From Streptomyces nigra (GTDB taxonomy: Bacteria > Actinomycetota > Actinomycetes > Streptomycetales > Streptomycetaceae): DNA of 64,000 nucleotides. Of this stretch, positions 28,721 through 38,366 are shown piece by piece. Position numbers and translations under genes: made by a program. How positions within the stretch are numbered: the stretch's first letter is position 1; each line of letters opens with the position of its first letter. The notes under the pieces were generated by a model. That model was given only the letters and a program-made list of their open reading frames with translations, was not told where the DNA came from and ran no database searches. The DNA lies in the NCBI RefSeq assembly GCF_003074055.1, contig NZ_CP029043.1:4022501-4086500 (forward strand). The letters are read 5' to 3'.

Positions 28721-31700
28721 TCACCCGGAGCACGGAGGTTCATAGGACAGCCGGGGCAGATACTCGTCCCACCGCTCCCGGGTCAGTACGCCCCGGGTCG
28801 TCGCGCAGACGCGGTGGATCGCCTGGTCGACGTCCAGGTTCCACAGCCGGACGGTGTCGGTGCCGCTGGAGACGCCGAGCATGCTGCTCGCGGGCCGGAA
28901 CGCCAGGAAGTTGCCCGTCCGGGCGTTGGGGCTCATGGCCCGGCCGACCGCGGAGGCGTGCGCCGGGTCCCGGACGTCCCACATCCGCACCGTGTTGTCG
29001 TTGCCGCCGCTGGCGAGGGTGCGGCCGTCCGGGCCGAACGTCAGCGAGACGACCGCCTCGGTGTGGCCGGTGAGCGGGTCCCCCTGGGCTCGCGCCCGGG
29101 CCGGGTCGATGACGTCCCACAGCCGGACCGCGTCGTCGTCGCCGGCGCTGGCGAGCGTGCGGCCGTCCGGGGCGTAGGCGAGCGAGTTGACGGGCCCGCC
29201 GTGCCCGGTCAGCGGGTCCCCGAGCGGCCTCGCGCGGGCGGGGGAGCGCACGTCCCACAGCCGGACCGTGGCGTCCGCGCTGCCGCTGGCCAGGGTGCGC
29301 CCGTCCGGGCTGAAGGCGAGGGAGTTGATGTAGCCGCCGTGGCCGGTCAGCGGCTCCCCGAGCGGTTTCGCGTCGGCCGGGTCGCGCACGTCCCACAGCC
29401 GGATCGTGCGGTCGTCGTACGCGGTGGCCAGCGTGCGCCCGTCCGGGCTGAACGCGAGCGCGTCCGGGCCCATGAACCGGGTGTGCAGCGTGAGCGGCGA
29501 GCCCAGGGGGACCGGACGGGCGAGGTCGCGGACGTCCCAGAGATGGACCGCCCGGCTGCCGGTCAGCACCGCGAGGGTGTGCCCGTCCGGGGAGAACGCC
29601 AGGGACCGCTGTCCGCCCTCGCCGGGCAGGAAGGGCTCGTTGAGCAGCACGGGCCGGTCGGGCCGGGCCACGTCCCACAGCCGCACGCTGCCGTCCCGGG
29701 CGGCGGTCGCCAGCACCTTGCCGTCCGGCCGGAACGCGCCCGTGCGGCCGGTCATGTCGGACGTCGGGATGGACCACAGCCGGACCTTGCCGTCGCCGCT
29801 GCCGGTGGCGAGGGTGCGGCCGTCCGGGCTGAAGCCGAGCGCGTACATCTCCCCGCTGCCGCCCGCCAGCGGCTCGCCGACCTGCGAGGCGTCCGCCGGA
29901 TCGCTGACGTTCCACAGGCTCGCGGTGCTGTCCGCGCTGGCGGCGGCGAGCATCGTCCCGTCCGGATTGAACGCCACCGACCAGACGGGCCCCAGATGCC
30001 CGGTCAGCGGGGTGCCGACCTGGTGGGCGCGGGCCCCGTCGGACACGTCCCAGAGCCGTACGGTGTCGTCGCCGCTGCCGCTGGCCAGGGTGCGGCCGTC
30101 GGGGCTGAACGCCACCGAGTGCACCAGGCCGGTGTGCCCGGTCAGCGTGGCCAGCCGCTCCGGCCGCCGCCGGTCGGACACGTCCCAGAGCCGTACGGTC
30201 TCGTCGTCGCCGCCCGCCGCCAGGGTGTGGCCGTCCGGGCCGAACGCCACCGTGCGCACGGCGGCCTTCGCCCCCGTGAGCGTGGCGAGCGCTTTCGGGC
30301 GCCCGGCGTCGGACACGTCCCACAGGCGGACCGTACGGTCCTCGCTCACCGAGGCCAGGGTGCGGCCGTCCGGGCTGAACGCCACCAGGTAGACGGTGCC
30401 CTCGTGCCCGGTCAGCGAGGCGGCGATCGGCTCCGGCCGCTCCGGATGCCGTACGTCCCACAGCCGGACGGTGCCGTCGTCGGCGGCGCTGGCGAGCGTG
30501 CGGCCGTCGGGGCTGAAGACGGCGCTGCTCACCCAGCTGCGGTGCCCGGTCAGGGGCGCGCCCAGCGGGCGGGGGCGGCGCGCGTCCGACACGTCCCACA
30601 GACGGACGGTCCGGTCGTAGCCGGCGGTGGCCAGGACCTTGCCGTCGGGGCGGAACGAGGTCAGGTAGACGGCGCCGGAGTGGCCGCTGAGCGGGGTGGC
30701 GAGCGGCGCGTTCACGATCGAGACGAGCCGGCTGCCGGTCTCCTCGTCGTCCGGGCGCAGCCGGTGCGCCACCAGATCGAGCTGGGCGGACAGCGAGGGA
30801 TCGGTGTACTGGAAGCGGTCGGCCTCGGCGAGCACCTGTGCGAACAGGGCGTCGTCGCGCTGCTTCCACGCCACCGCCGCCGCCCCGACGGCCACCAGCG
30901 CGAGCGCCACGAGCACCGCGACGCCGCCGCGCAGGATCCACACGGTGCGCCGGCGCAGCCGGACGGACGCGGCCAGGAACTCCACGGCGCCTCGGGTGAG
31001 GAAGGTGTTCCCGGCGGAGCGCGCCCAGTCGTGCGCCTGCTCCAGCCGGGAGCCCCGGTACAGCAGCGCGGAGTCCCGCCCGGACTCCTCCCAGGACCGG
31101 CCGTCCTCCTCCAGCCGCTGGCGCAGCAGATGGCCCTGGCGGTCCTCGTCGATCCAGTCCCGCAGCCGGGGCCAGGCGTGCAGCAGGGCCTCGTGCGTGA
31201 TCTCCACGGTGTCCGCGTCCAGAGTGACCAGCCGGGCCCTGACCAGCGCTTCCAGCGACTCCTCGGTCTTCGCCGGGTCCGCCGCCTCCGCCGCGAGCTG
31301 CCGGCGGGTGCCGCGCCGCCGGGTCGCCTGGGTGTCCTCGCCGATCCGGACCAGGCGCAGCAGGAGCAGCCGGGCGGCCGTGCGGGCCGCCGGGTCCAGC
31401 TGTGCCCAGGCGCGCTCGGCGGTCGCGGCGACCGCGCCCTGGATGCCGCCGGCCGCGCGGTATCCGGCGAGCGTGAGCCGGCCGGCCTTGCGGCGCTGCC
31501 AGGTGACGAGCATCGCGTGCGACAGCAGGGGCAGCACGCCCGCGTCATGGGCGCCGCGCGGGCCGTCCGCGCCGACCTCCCGGGCGATCAGCTCGGCGAG
31601 CCCCGGTTCCAGCTCCAGGCCCACCGCCTTCGCCGGTCCGGTCACGGCCTCGCGCAGTTCGGTGGTGGTGAGCGGGCCGAGGACCATGTGCCGGTGCTGG

Positions 31701-32749
31701 AGGGCGTCGGCCAGCTCGGGGTGGACCAGGCACTGTTCGTAGAAGTCGGCGCGGACGCCGAGGACGACCAGGGCGGGAGCGGGGGCGCCGGGGCGGGGCG
31801 GGGTGCAGGCCGCGTGCAGGACACGGACGAAGGCGCGGCGGTCCGCCTCGTCCGGACAGAGGGTGAAGGTTTCTTCGAACTGATCGACGATCAGTACGGG
31901 TGGGCCCTGGGGGACGTCCGGAGGCGAACCCGGCGGTCCGGTGGCGGAGGCCTCGCGCCGGGCCCAGCCGAGGACGGCCTCGCGCACGTCCCGTACGAGA
32001 TCGGGGCCGGTGTCCGTCTCGTCCGTGCCGCTGTCCGTCTCGTCCGGTCCCCGGGCTGTGGAGACGACGTCCGTCAGCTCCGGCACCCGGCGCCTCAGCT
32101 CGCCCAGCGGATCGGCGCCCGGCACCAGTTGCAGCACGGCGCTCGCCCTCGGAGTGCCGTCGCCGCCCAGCGCGCCCTCCCGCACGGCCGGCACCAGTCC
32201 CGCGTTGAGCAGGGAGGACTTCCCGGCGCCCGAGGCGCCGACCAGCATCACCAGGCCGCCGGTGCGCTCCGCCGAGCGGAGCCGGGCGACCAGGGTGCCG
32301 GTGCTGCGCTCCCGGCCGAAGAACCAGCGGGCGTCCTCCTGCCGGTAGGACGCCAGCCCCCGGTACGGGCACACCCCGCCGGCCACCGCCGCCGAGGCCT
32401 CCTGCTCCTGGTCCTGCCCCGGACCGGAGGTCGCCCGCTCCCACAGGTGCTGCCACTGCACGAGGTCGTACAGACCGGCCGACACGGGGGTCGGGCGCAG
32501 CCGCCGGGCCTGCGGGACGAGGACGTGCAGGACGGCCGAGAGCGCGGCGAACTGCGCCGGGACGTTCCGGGCCCTGCGCCAGTCGCTGATCCGCTGCGCG
32601 GACACCCGGACCGGGCGCCCCCGCTCGTCCACCCGCTGCAGCCGTACGACCGCCTCGGCCACGCTCTTCAGGGGTGGGTTCCCGGCCTCCTTGTAGAGCA
32701 GCGCGAGCCGTTCCGCGAAGGCCGCGCGCGCCGCCGACTCGGAACTCAA
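28721..32749 (-). CDS. STAND-type NTPase with transmembrane helix and 14 WD40 repeats
   Basis: 1342 aa. N-terminal helix-turn-helix-like segment (FAERLALLYKEAG...RVSAQRISDWRRARNVP), then a short motif CPYRGLASYRQEDARWFFGRE. An nSTAND1 NTPase follows: Walker A VMLVGASGAGKSSLLNAG (about 165-182), Walker B PVLIVDQFEETFTL (about 286), then a winged helix and helical region. One TM helix follows at about 603-625 (VAVLVALALVAVGAAAVAW), then fourteen WD40 units (for example VAFSPDGRTLASGSGDDTVRLWDV), enough for two seven-bladed propellers. This class acts as a molecular switch or scaffold. A TTG start at 32749 is favoured (GAGGGAG 8 nt upstream); GTG 32758 is possible. The reading frame is intact. 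Confidence 0.88.
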   Translation of the reverse strand: MSSESAARAAFAERLALLYKEAGNPPLKSVAEAVVRLQRVDERGRPVRVSAQRISDWRRARNVPAQFAALSAVLHVLVPQARRLRPTPVSAGLYDLVQWQHLWERATSGPGQDQEQEASAAVAGGVCPYRGLASYRQEDARWFFGRERSTGTLVARLRSAERTGGLVMLVGASGAGKSSLLNAGLVPAVREGALGGDGTPRASAVLQLVPGADPLGELRRRVPELTDVVSTARGPDETDSGTDETDTGPDLVRDVREAVLGWARREASATGPPGSPPDVPQGPPVLIVDQFEETFTLCPDEADRRAFVRVLHAACTPPRPGAPAPALVVLGVRADFYEQCLVHPELADALQHRHMVLGPLTTTELREAVTGPAKAVGLELEPGLAELIAREVGADGPRGAHDAGVLPLLSHAMLVTWQRRKAGRLTLAGYRAAGGIQGAVAATAERAWAQLDPAARTAARLLLLRLVRIGEDTQATRRRGTRRQLAAEAADPAKTEESLEALVRARLVTLDADTVEITHEALLHAWPRLRDWIDEDRQGHLLRQRLEEDGRSWEESGRDSALLYRGSRLEQAHDWARSAGNTFLTRGAVEFLAASVRLRRRTVWILRGGVAVLVALALVAVGAAAVAWKQRDDALFAQVLAEADRFQYTDPSLSAQLDLVAHRLRPDDEETGSRLVSIVNAPLATPLSGHSGAVYLTSFRPDGKVLATAGYDRTVRLWDVSDARRPRPLGAPLTGHRSWVSSAVFSPDGRTLASAADDGTVRLWDVRHPERPEPIAASLTGHEGTVYLVAFSPDGRTLASVSEDRTVRLWDVSDAGRPKALATLTGAKAAVRTVAFGPDGHTLAAGGDDETVRLWDVSDRRRPERLATLTGHTGLVHSVAFSPDGRTLASGSGDDTVRLWDVSDGARAHQVGTPLTGHLGPVWSVAFNPDGTMLAAASADSTASLWNVSDPADASQVGEPLAGGSGEMYALGFSPDGRTLATGSGDGKVRLWSIPTSDMTGRTGAFRPDGKVLATAARDGSVRLWDVARPDRPVLLNEPFLPGEGGQRSLAFSPDGHTLAVLTGSRAVHLWDVRDLARPVPLGSPLTLHTRFMGPDALAFSPDGRTLATAYDDRTIRLWDVRDPADAKPLGEPLTGHGGYINSLAFSPDGRTLASGSADATVRLWDVRSPARARPLGDPLTGHGGPVNSLAYAPDGRTLASAGDDDAVRLWDVIDPARARAQGDPLTGHTEAVVSLTFGPDGRTLASGGNDNTVRMWDVRDPAHASAVGRAMSPNARTGNFLAFRPASSMLGVSSGTDTVRLWNLDVDQAIHRVCATTRGVLTRERWDEYLPRLSYEPPCSG

Positions 32750-33251
32750 GACCGTCACTCCCTCACTCGCGCGCCACCGGGTCTTCCGGACCGGAAAACT
32801 CACCTTATACGGCTGACCTGCGAGGAAGACCCGCTCCGGAGACCGGAACCTCCTCGCGGGCACCCTCCGACTGGCAGGATCACGACGCAGGTGCGGGAGG
32901 CGCCGCGCGCCGCCGAGGCGGGCTCACCAGCCGCAGAGCCCGAAGCCGTCCCACCCGGCGCCGCACGTTCTCGGACAGCTTTCACACCCTCGCTGTCCGC
33001 GGGAGTCGCGAGCGCTTCGCGCCGCCGTCGTCCCGCGCCCGACCCGTTCGGGCCGCGCCGGTCCTCGGAGCCCGGAGACAGGCCGTGGGACCGGCACCCG
33101 CTCCGCCGTCCGGCACCGGTCCCCACGAGGGGAGGGACCGGTGCCGGACGACGCGGTTCCCGGAGTGGCACCCGCTTGACGCGCGCGAACCCCCGAAAAC
33201 TGTGATGGTGGTGGGGGAGGGGACGGCAGGCCGGTCTCGCGCTGCAAGGCG
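32750..33251. other. 502-bp divergent intergenic region with strong internal hairpin
   Basis: Separates the STAND-WD40 gene (minus) from the LuxR gene (plus) and must hold both promoters. A near-ideal hairpin lies at 33108-33149: 16-bp arms GTCCGGCACCGGTCCC / GGGACCGGTGCCGGAC with a 10-nt loop. A terminator-like structure between two divergent genes is unexpected. It may end an unseen small transcript, be an operator, or be a relic. No supported protein-coding sequence. Confidence 0.5.
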
Positions 33252-35870
33252 GTGAACGAGGTGGCAGAGAGCGACGGCATACCCCCCGAACCGGGCGCCC
33301 CCCACGCGGACCCCCTCGGCGACCCGTTCCTGCGGACCCGTTTCGCGCTCCCGACCCGCCCCGCCACCTTTCTGCGCCGCGACCGCCTGGTCCACCACCT
33401 CGACCAGGCCCTGGTCACCCCGCTCACGATGGTCAACGGCGCCGCCGGGGCCGGCAAGACGCTGCTGGTCGCCGACTGGGCGGCCGGCCTGGAACGCCCG
33501 GTCGTCTGGCTGACCCTCGACCCGTCGCTGCGCGGCCCCGGGATGTTCTGGGCCCATCTGCTGCAGGCGCTGCGCACCCACGGGGTGCCGGTCGCCGGCG
33601 ACGTCGGCACACCCGCCGACGCCGGTCGCGTGCACCACACCCTGCTCACCCGGCTCGCCGCCCGGCTCGGCACCGACGAACTCACCGTGGTGCTGGACGA
33701 GTACGACCGGGTCGGCACCCCCGAGGTCGCCGAGCAGCTGGAGTTCGTCCTGCACCACGCCGGTCCTGGACTGCACCTGGTCCTCGTCACCCGCACCGAA
33801 CCCCTGCTGCCCCTGCACCGCTACCGCGCGGCCGGCGCCATCACCGAGATCCGCAACGCCGAGCTGGCGTTCACCCCCGAGGAGGCCGTGGCGCTGCTGC
33901 GGCGGCACGGACTGCGGCTGTCCGTGCAGGCCGCGACCGCCCTCGTCGAACGCACCGGGGGCTGGGCGGCCGGGCTGCGGCTGTGCGCGCTCGCCGCCCA
34001 GCAGCACCCCGACCCGGAGGAGTATCTGAAGGAGTTCGAGGCCGGGCACAGCACGGTCGCGGACTTCCTGCTCGCGGAGGTCCTCAAACGGCAGCCGCCC
34101 GCCACCCAGGACCTCCTGCTGCGCGTCAGCGTCCTGGACCGCTTCTGCGCGGACCTCGCCAACGAGCTGACCGGTCGCGGCGACGCCGAGGCGATCCTCG
34201 CGGGCCTGCACCGGGAGAACGCGTTCGTCGAGGACCTCGGGCACGGCTGGTACCGCCTGCACCCGCTGTTCCGCGAGATCCTCCGGGCCCATCTGCGGGA
34301 ACGCTCCGCCGACCTGGAACCCGGCCTTCATCTGCGGGCCGCGCACTGGCTGGGCCGCTCGGGACAGCTGCCGGAGACGCTGACCCATGGCGCGGCGGCC
34401 GGGGCGTGGGACTTCACCGCCGGGGCCCTCGTCGACGACCTCGCGCTCGGGCAGCTCTTCACCGGGCTGCGCACCGACCATCTCGCCGACCTGTTCTCCG
34501 GCATGGACCCGGAGGCGGCGAGCCCCGCCGCCGAACTGGTCCGGGTGGCCCGGGACCTCGCCCGCGGCGACCTCGACCACGCCCTCGCCGGCCTGGGGAC
34601 CGTCCGCGAGCGGCTGGCCGCCGAAGGCCCCGGCACCGCCGCGGCCCGGCTGGGCTGCGCCCTGCTGGAGGCGCTCGCGGCCCGGCTCACCGGCTCCCCG
34701 CAGTGCGCCGAGGAGGCGGTCCGCGCCGCCCGCGCGCTCCAGCACGAACTCCCCGCCGACCTGCTGGACAAGCACCCCGAGCTGTCCGCGCTGCTGCTGA
34801 CCCATCTGGGCTCGGCCCGGCTGTGGGCGGGCGACTTCGACGAGGCCCGGACCGCGCTCACCACGGTGGCGGGCACCACGACCGGCGCGGCCACAGCGCT
34901 GCCCCGGGCGGAGTCCCTGGAGCTGCTCGCCCTCATCGACCACCTCTCCGGCCGGCCTGCCACGGCTGAGCGCAAGGCGGCCGCCGCCCTCGCCGAGACC
35001 GAGCGGTTCGGGCTGGCCGAAGGCGCCGGCTCAGGGCTCGGCCCGGTCGTCCTGGCCGCCGCGGCCGTCGAGCGCGACGACCTCGCCGAGGCGCGGGCGC
35101 TGCTCGACCGGACCTCCGGACCGGCGGTCCACGACCCGGTGACGGCGGCGGGCCGCTCGCTCACCACGGCCCGGCTGCTGCTGGCCCGCGGCAGGGCGCG
35201 CGCGGCCCTGGAGGCCGCCGAACCGGCGGTGCCCGCCGCCGTCCGCTCGCCCTGGCAGCACCTGCACACCGCGCTGGTCGCCTCGGCCGCCCACCTCGCC
35301 GAGGGCCGGCCCGACCTGGCGACGAAGGTGCTGGACCAGGTGGGCGGCGAACAACCCGTCCTCGCCGTCGCCGCCGCCCGCGCCCGGCTCGCGGCCGGCG
35401 ACCCGGGCGGGGCACTGCGACTGCTCGACCCCGGCGGTCCCGTGCGGGGCGGAGGCCCGGCGGTGCTCGTGCGCGCCACGCTGCTGCGGGCGCAGGCCGC
35501 GCACACCGCGGGGGACACCGCCACCGCCCGCCGGCTGGTCGTGCAGGCCGTCGCGGAGGCCCGGCGCGAGCGGCTGCGCCGGCCGTTCCGGGAGGCCGGA
35601 CCCTGGGTCGAGCCCTACCTGGCAGCCGTCCCGCCGCACCATCCGCCGGCCGACGCCGAGCCGCCGCCCGTCCTCGTCGAGCCGCTGAGCGGACGGGAGC
35701 ACGACGTGCTGCTGCGGCTCGCCCAGATGATGTCCACCGAGGACATCGCCGCCGATCTGTACGTGTCCGTGAACACCGTCAAGACGCATCTGAAGAGCGT
35801 CTACCGCAAGCTCGCCGTCAACCGCCGCAACGACGCCGTCCGGCGGGCTCGCGAACTGGACCTGCTGTGA
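33252..35870 (+). CDS. LuxR family ATP-binding (MalT-like, LAL) transcriptional regulator
   Basis: 872 aa. N-terminal NTPase: Walker A VNGAAGAGKTLLVADWAA (about 60-77), Walker B LTVVLDEYDRVG and sensor VLVTRTEPLLPLHRYR. A winged helix (FVEDLGHGWYRLHPLFREILRAHL) and long TPR-like helical repeats rich in Ala/Arg follow, with a C-terminal LuxR HTH (LSGREHDVLLRLAQMMSTEDIAADLYVSVNTVKTHLKSVYRKL, about 808-850). This is the STAND/LAL architecture; ligand unknown. GTG 33252 or GTG 33261 could start it. Its stop overlaps the next gene by 4 nt, so it heads a small operon and may regulate the following membrane-protein genes. Confidence 0.9.
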   Translation: MNEVAESDGIPPEPGAPHADPLGDPFLRTRFALPTRPATFLRRDRLVHHLDQALVTPLTMVNGAAGAGKTLLVADWAAGLERPVVWLTLDPSLRGPGMFWAHLLQALRTHGVPVAGDVGTPADAGRVHHTLLTRLAARLGTDELTVVLDEYDRVGTPEVAEQLEFVLHHAGPGLHLVLVTRTEPLLPLHRYRAAGAITEIRNAELAFTPEEAVALLRRHGLRLSVQAATALVERTGGWAAGLRLCALAAQQHPDPEEYLKEFEAGHSTVADFLLAEVLKRQPPATQDLLLRVSVLDRFCADLANELTGRGDAEAILAGLHRENAFVEDLGHGWYRLHPLFREILRAHLRERSADLEPGLHLRAAHWLGRSGQLPETLTHGAAAGAWDFTAGALVDDLALGQLFTGLRTDHLADLFSGMDPEAASPAAELVRVARDLARGDLDHALAGLGTVRERLAAEGPGTAAARLGCALLEALAARLTGSPQCAEEAVRAARALQHELPADLLDKHPELSALLLTHLGSARLWAGDFDEARTALTTVAGTTTGAATALPRAESLELLALIDHLSGRPATAERKAAAALAETERFGLAEGAGSGLGPVVLAAAAVERDDLAEARALLDRTSGPAVHDPVTAAGRSLTTARLLLARGRARAALEAAEPAVPAAVRSPWQHLHTALVASAAHLAEGRPDLATKVLDQVGGEQPVLAVAAARARLAAGDPGGALRLLDPGGPVRGGGPAVLVRATLLRAQAAHTAGDTATARRLVVQAVAEARRERLRRPFREAGPWVEPYLAAVPPHHPPADAEPPPVLVEPLSGREHDVLLRLAQMMSTEDIAADLYVSVNTVKTHLKSVYRKLAVNRRNDAVRRARELDLL

Positions 35871-36397
35871 CGTCCCGGCCCGCCGTCGAGCACCGGGCGA
35901 GCGCGCGCGAGCGGCGGGCGCGGCTGCGGGCGCACGCCGACTACACCGGCGGCGTCTACGGCTCCATGCTGGCCGCGTCGGTGGTGATCGGCGCCGGTGC
36001 CCTCGGCTCGTTCCACCGCACCGAGCTGGTGGTCCTGCTGCTTCTGACCGGCCTGGTGTTCTGGGCCGCGCATGTGCACGCCCAGCTGTTCGGCGCGCGG
36101 CTCGCCGACCGGCCCTGGAACCGGGCGACCGTGTGGCAGGTGTGCCGTGAGGAGTGGCCGATCGTCAAGGCGGCCGTGCCGCCCGCCGTGGCCGTCGCCA
36201 TCAGCCCCCTGCTGGGCCTCGACCTCTCCGGCACCGCGTGGCTGGCCCTCTCGGTCGCCGTCGCCGGGCAGGTCGGCTGGTCCGTGGCGGCGGCGGCACG
36301 GGCCGGCGCGACCCGACGGCTGATCGCCCTGAGCGCCGCGGTCAACCTGCTGTTCGGCCTCCTGATCGTCGTGTTCAAGATCGTCGTGTCGCACTGA
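35867..36397 (+). CDS. Four-helix integral membrane protein, unknown function
   Basis: 176 aa. Basic N-terminus (ASARERRARLRAHADYTG), then four predicted TM helices: SMLAASVVIGAGALGSF, ELVVLLLLTGLVFWAAHVHAQLF, VPPAVAVAISPLLGLDLSGTAWLALSVAVAGQVGWSVA (two) and LIALSAAVNLLFGLLIVVFKIVVS. No assigned family. GTG 35867 overlaps the LuxR stop (GTGA), so expression is coupled to the regulator. A 16-bp hairpin terminator follows. Confidence 0.75.
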   Translation: MTSRPAVEHRASARERRARLRAHADYTGGVYGSMLAASVVIGAGALGSFHRTELVVLLLLTGLVFWAAHVHAQLFGARLADRPWNRATVWQVCREEWPIVKAAVPPAVAVAISPLLGLDLSGTAWLALSVAVAGQVGWSVAAAARAGATRRLIALSAAVNLLFGLLIVVFKIVVSH

Positions 36398-36404
36398 GGC
36401 GTCC

Positions 36405-36444
36405 CGCCACCTCACCCGGCTCACCTGCGCCGGGTGAGGTGGCG
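36405..36444. terminator. Strong hairpin terminator
   Basis: Perfect 16-bp stem CGCCACCTCACCCGGC (36405-36420) / GCCGGGTGAGGTGGCG (36429-36444), 8-nt loop, 8 nt after the preceding stop. Confidence 0.9.
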
Positions 36445-36503
36445 GCCGGGGTCCGGCGCGACCATGGCAGCACTGGCAACCGCGGTCGGCGGGAGAGCAG
36501 CAG

Positions 36504-36701
36504 ATGCGCTACGAGATCCGTGTCGAGGGTCATGTGTCGGAGACGCTGGCCAGACTCTTCCCGGAACTGGACCACGTGGTGATGTCCGGCCAGACCGTGC
36601 TGTACGGGCCGATCGTCGACGACGCCCAGCTGTACGGGCTCCTGGCCCGCTGCCAGTCGCTGGGCCTGCGGGTCGTGGAGATGCGGCAACTGCCCGAGTG
36701 A
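36504..36701 (+). CDS. Small conserved hypothetical protein (65 aa)
   Basis: 65 aa, MRYEIRVEGHVSETLARLFPE...QLYGLLARCQSLGLRVVEMRQLPE. Alternating hydrophobic strands and two helices suggest a small ferredoxin-like or ACT-like fold; no catalytic motif. ATG 36504 with GGGAGAG about 8 nt upstream. I recall similar small proteins beside stress genes in actinobacteria, but the function is unknown. Confidence 0.7.
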   Translation: MRYEIRVEGHVSETLARLFPELDHVVMSGQTVLYGPIVDDAQLYGLLARCQSLGLRVVEMRQLPE

Positions 36702-36724
36702 ACAGCCTTGTTCCTGCGGCCGTC

Positions 36725-38134
36725 TCAGAGGTCCCGGGCCTCGACGCGGCCCGCGGCCACCGCCGTGCCCAGCGCCTCGAAGTCCCGTTCGTTCTGGTCG
36801 GCGTAGGCGCGCGCGAACTCGGTGAGGGCATGGTCGAAGCGGTCGCCACCGCCCAGGTAGGCCGCGAGGGCCACCGGATCGCCGGAGCGGGCGTGCGCCC
36901 GGGCCAGGCTCGCACCGCACAGCTGCCCGAACAGGCACAGCGGCGCCGGGTCCCAGAGCTCCGGCCGCGCGATGCCCTTCCAGTCCCGCAGCTGCCGTAC
37001 GTAGAAGTCCCGGCCCTGCCCGTCGAGGCCGCTGACGACATGGGTCCAGCCCAGGAAGATGTCGCTGGTCGTCTGGATCAGCCGCTGGCCCGTCACCACC
37101 CGGCGGCCCTGGTTGTCGAAGCGCTCGCCGCCGGTGTGCGCGGCCAGCACGGACTCCTGCGCCTCCTTGGCCTGCAGCAGCAGTGGATCGTCGTCGTCGC
37201 GGCCGAGCATGAGGATGATCCAGCAGCGGGTGCCGACACTGCCCACGCCGACCACCTTGCGGGCGATGTCGACCACCCGGTAGCGGCGCAGCAGATGCCG
37301 GCGCTCCGACGACAGGGTCTTCGTATAGCCCTCGACGACCGCCTGCAGCTCCTTCTCCTGCCGGTCCGTGGAGGCGCCGCTCGGGAGGTCCCGCAGCGGG
37401 GTGATCAGCGGTGGGTCCGAGGCGATGACCCGGCCCGCGGGGGTGCGCCGGGTCAGCTTCGCGTACGCCTGCATATGGGTGCGGGTACGGGCCTTCGCGG
37501 TGGCCTCCGCCGTACGGCGCCGGGTCTGCTTGTTCATCGCGGACGCCAGCAGCGCGCGCATCCGGTCGGCGTCGTCCTGGGCGTACCAGATGTCCAGGGT
37601 CCGCATCCCGGCGAACTCCCGCATCCGCGTCCGGTACCCGCGCACGCAGGCGCGGACGGCCTCGTCCTGCTCCGGCGCGCCGAAGCCGTTGGCCCGGGCG
37701 GCGATCACGAAGCTGGCCGCGAGCCGCTTGACGTCCCATTCGAACGGCCCGGCCAGCGTCTCGTCGAAGTCGTTGATGTCGAAGACCAGATGGCGTTCGG
37801 GCGAGGCCAGCAGACGGAAGTTCAGCAGATGGGCGTCCCCGCACAGCTGCACGGTCAGACCGCTGTGCGGATGACGTCCGAGGTCCATCGCCATGATCGC
37901 CGCCGCGCCCCGGTAGAAGCGGAACGGCGACTCCAGCATCCGGGCGTACCGGATCGGCACCAACTCCCGCACCCGCGTGGCCGACTGACGCTCGATCACC
38001 TCGACCGGGTCCTGGCGGCCGCCGGCCTCGTAGCGGGCCTGGCCCGAGCGCGGGGCGCGCTTGCGGGCGTTCCTGCCGTGGGCCGCCCGCTCGGCCGGGG
38101 ACAGCGACGCTGTGAACGCGCTCGGAATCGTCAT
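36725..38134 (-). CDS. DUF2252 family protein (kinase-like fold)
   Basis: 469 aa. Key family motifs: LVPIRYARMLESPFRFYRGAA, LCGDAHLLNFRLLASPERHLVFDINDFDETLAGPFEWDVKRLA (the His/Asn/Asp set that resembles an aminoglycoside-phosphotransferase-type active site) and VGVGSVGTRCWIILM near the middle. The reaction is unproven; a small-molecule or protein kinase role is inferred from fold. ATG 38134 is chosen (MTIPSAFTASLSPAERAAHGR) over an earlier in-frame codon in low-complexity sequence. It lies opposite to the flanking small genes. Confidence 0.88.
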   Translation of the reverse strand: MTIPSAFTASLSPAERAAHGRNARKRAPRSGQARYEAGGRQDPVEVIERQSATRVRELVPIRYARMLESPFRFYRGAAAIMAMDLGRHPHSGLTVQLCGDAHLLNFRLLASPERHLVFDINDFDETLAGPFEWDVKRLAASFVIAARANGFGAPEQDEAVRACVRGYRTRMREFAGMRTLDIWYAQDDADRMRALLASAMNKQTRRRTAEATAKARTRTHMQAYAKLTRRTPAGRVIASDPPLITPLRDLPSGASTDRQEKELQAVVEGYTKTLSSERRHLLRRYRVVDIARKVVGVGSVGTRCWIILMLGRDDDDPLLLQAKEAQESVLAAHTGGERFDNQGRRVVTGQRLIQTTSDIFLGWTHVVSGLDGQGRDFYVRQLRDWKGIARPELWDPAPLCLFGQLCGASLARAHARSGDPVALAAYLGGGDRFDHALTEFARAYADQNERDFEALGTAVAAGRVEARDL

Positions 38135-38366
38135 GGCTCGCCCTCCACGTCCGTGCGGCCGGCGCCCGCGGTGCGTGCCCCCGGGGCCCGGGCGCACCGG
38201 CAGTCCCTTCCACCGTCCACCTCATCGCCGGGGCGCCCCGCACGGATCACCCGCCAGGGGTGACCCGGCGAGCGGCGGCGCGGGGCACGCTGATCCAGGT
38301 GAGGGGTGCCACACACCGTCCCGTCGGCGGACCGCTGGCGACGGCCGTACCACGCGAGGAGGAGCC

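Noticed and set aside
28661..33205. Open frame of about 1500 codons on the plus strand
   Set aside because: Exact antisense of the STAND-WD40 gene; repetitive because the WD40 repeats are repetitive.
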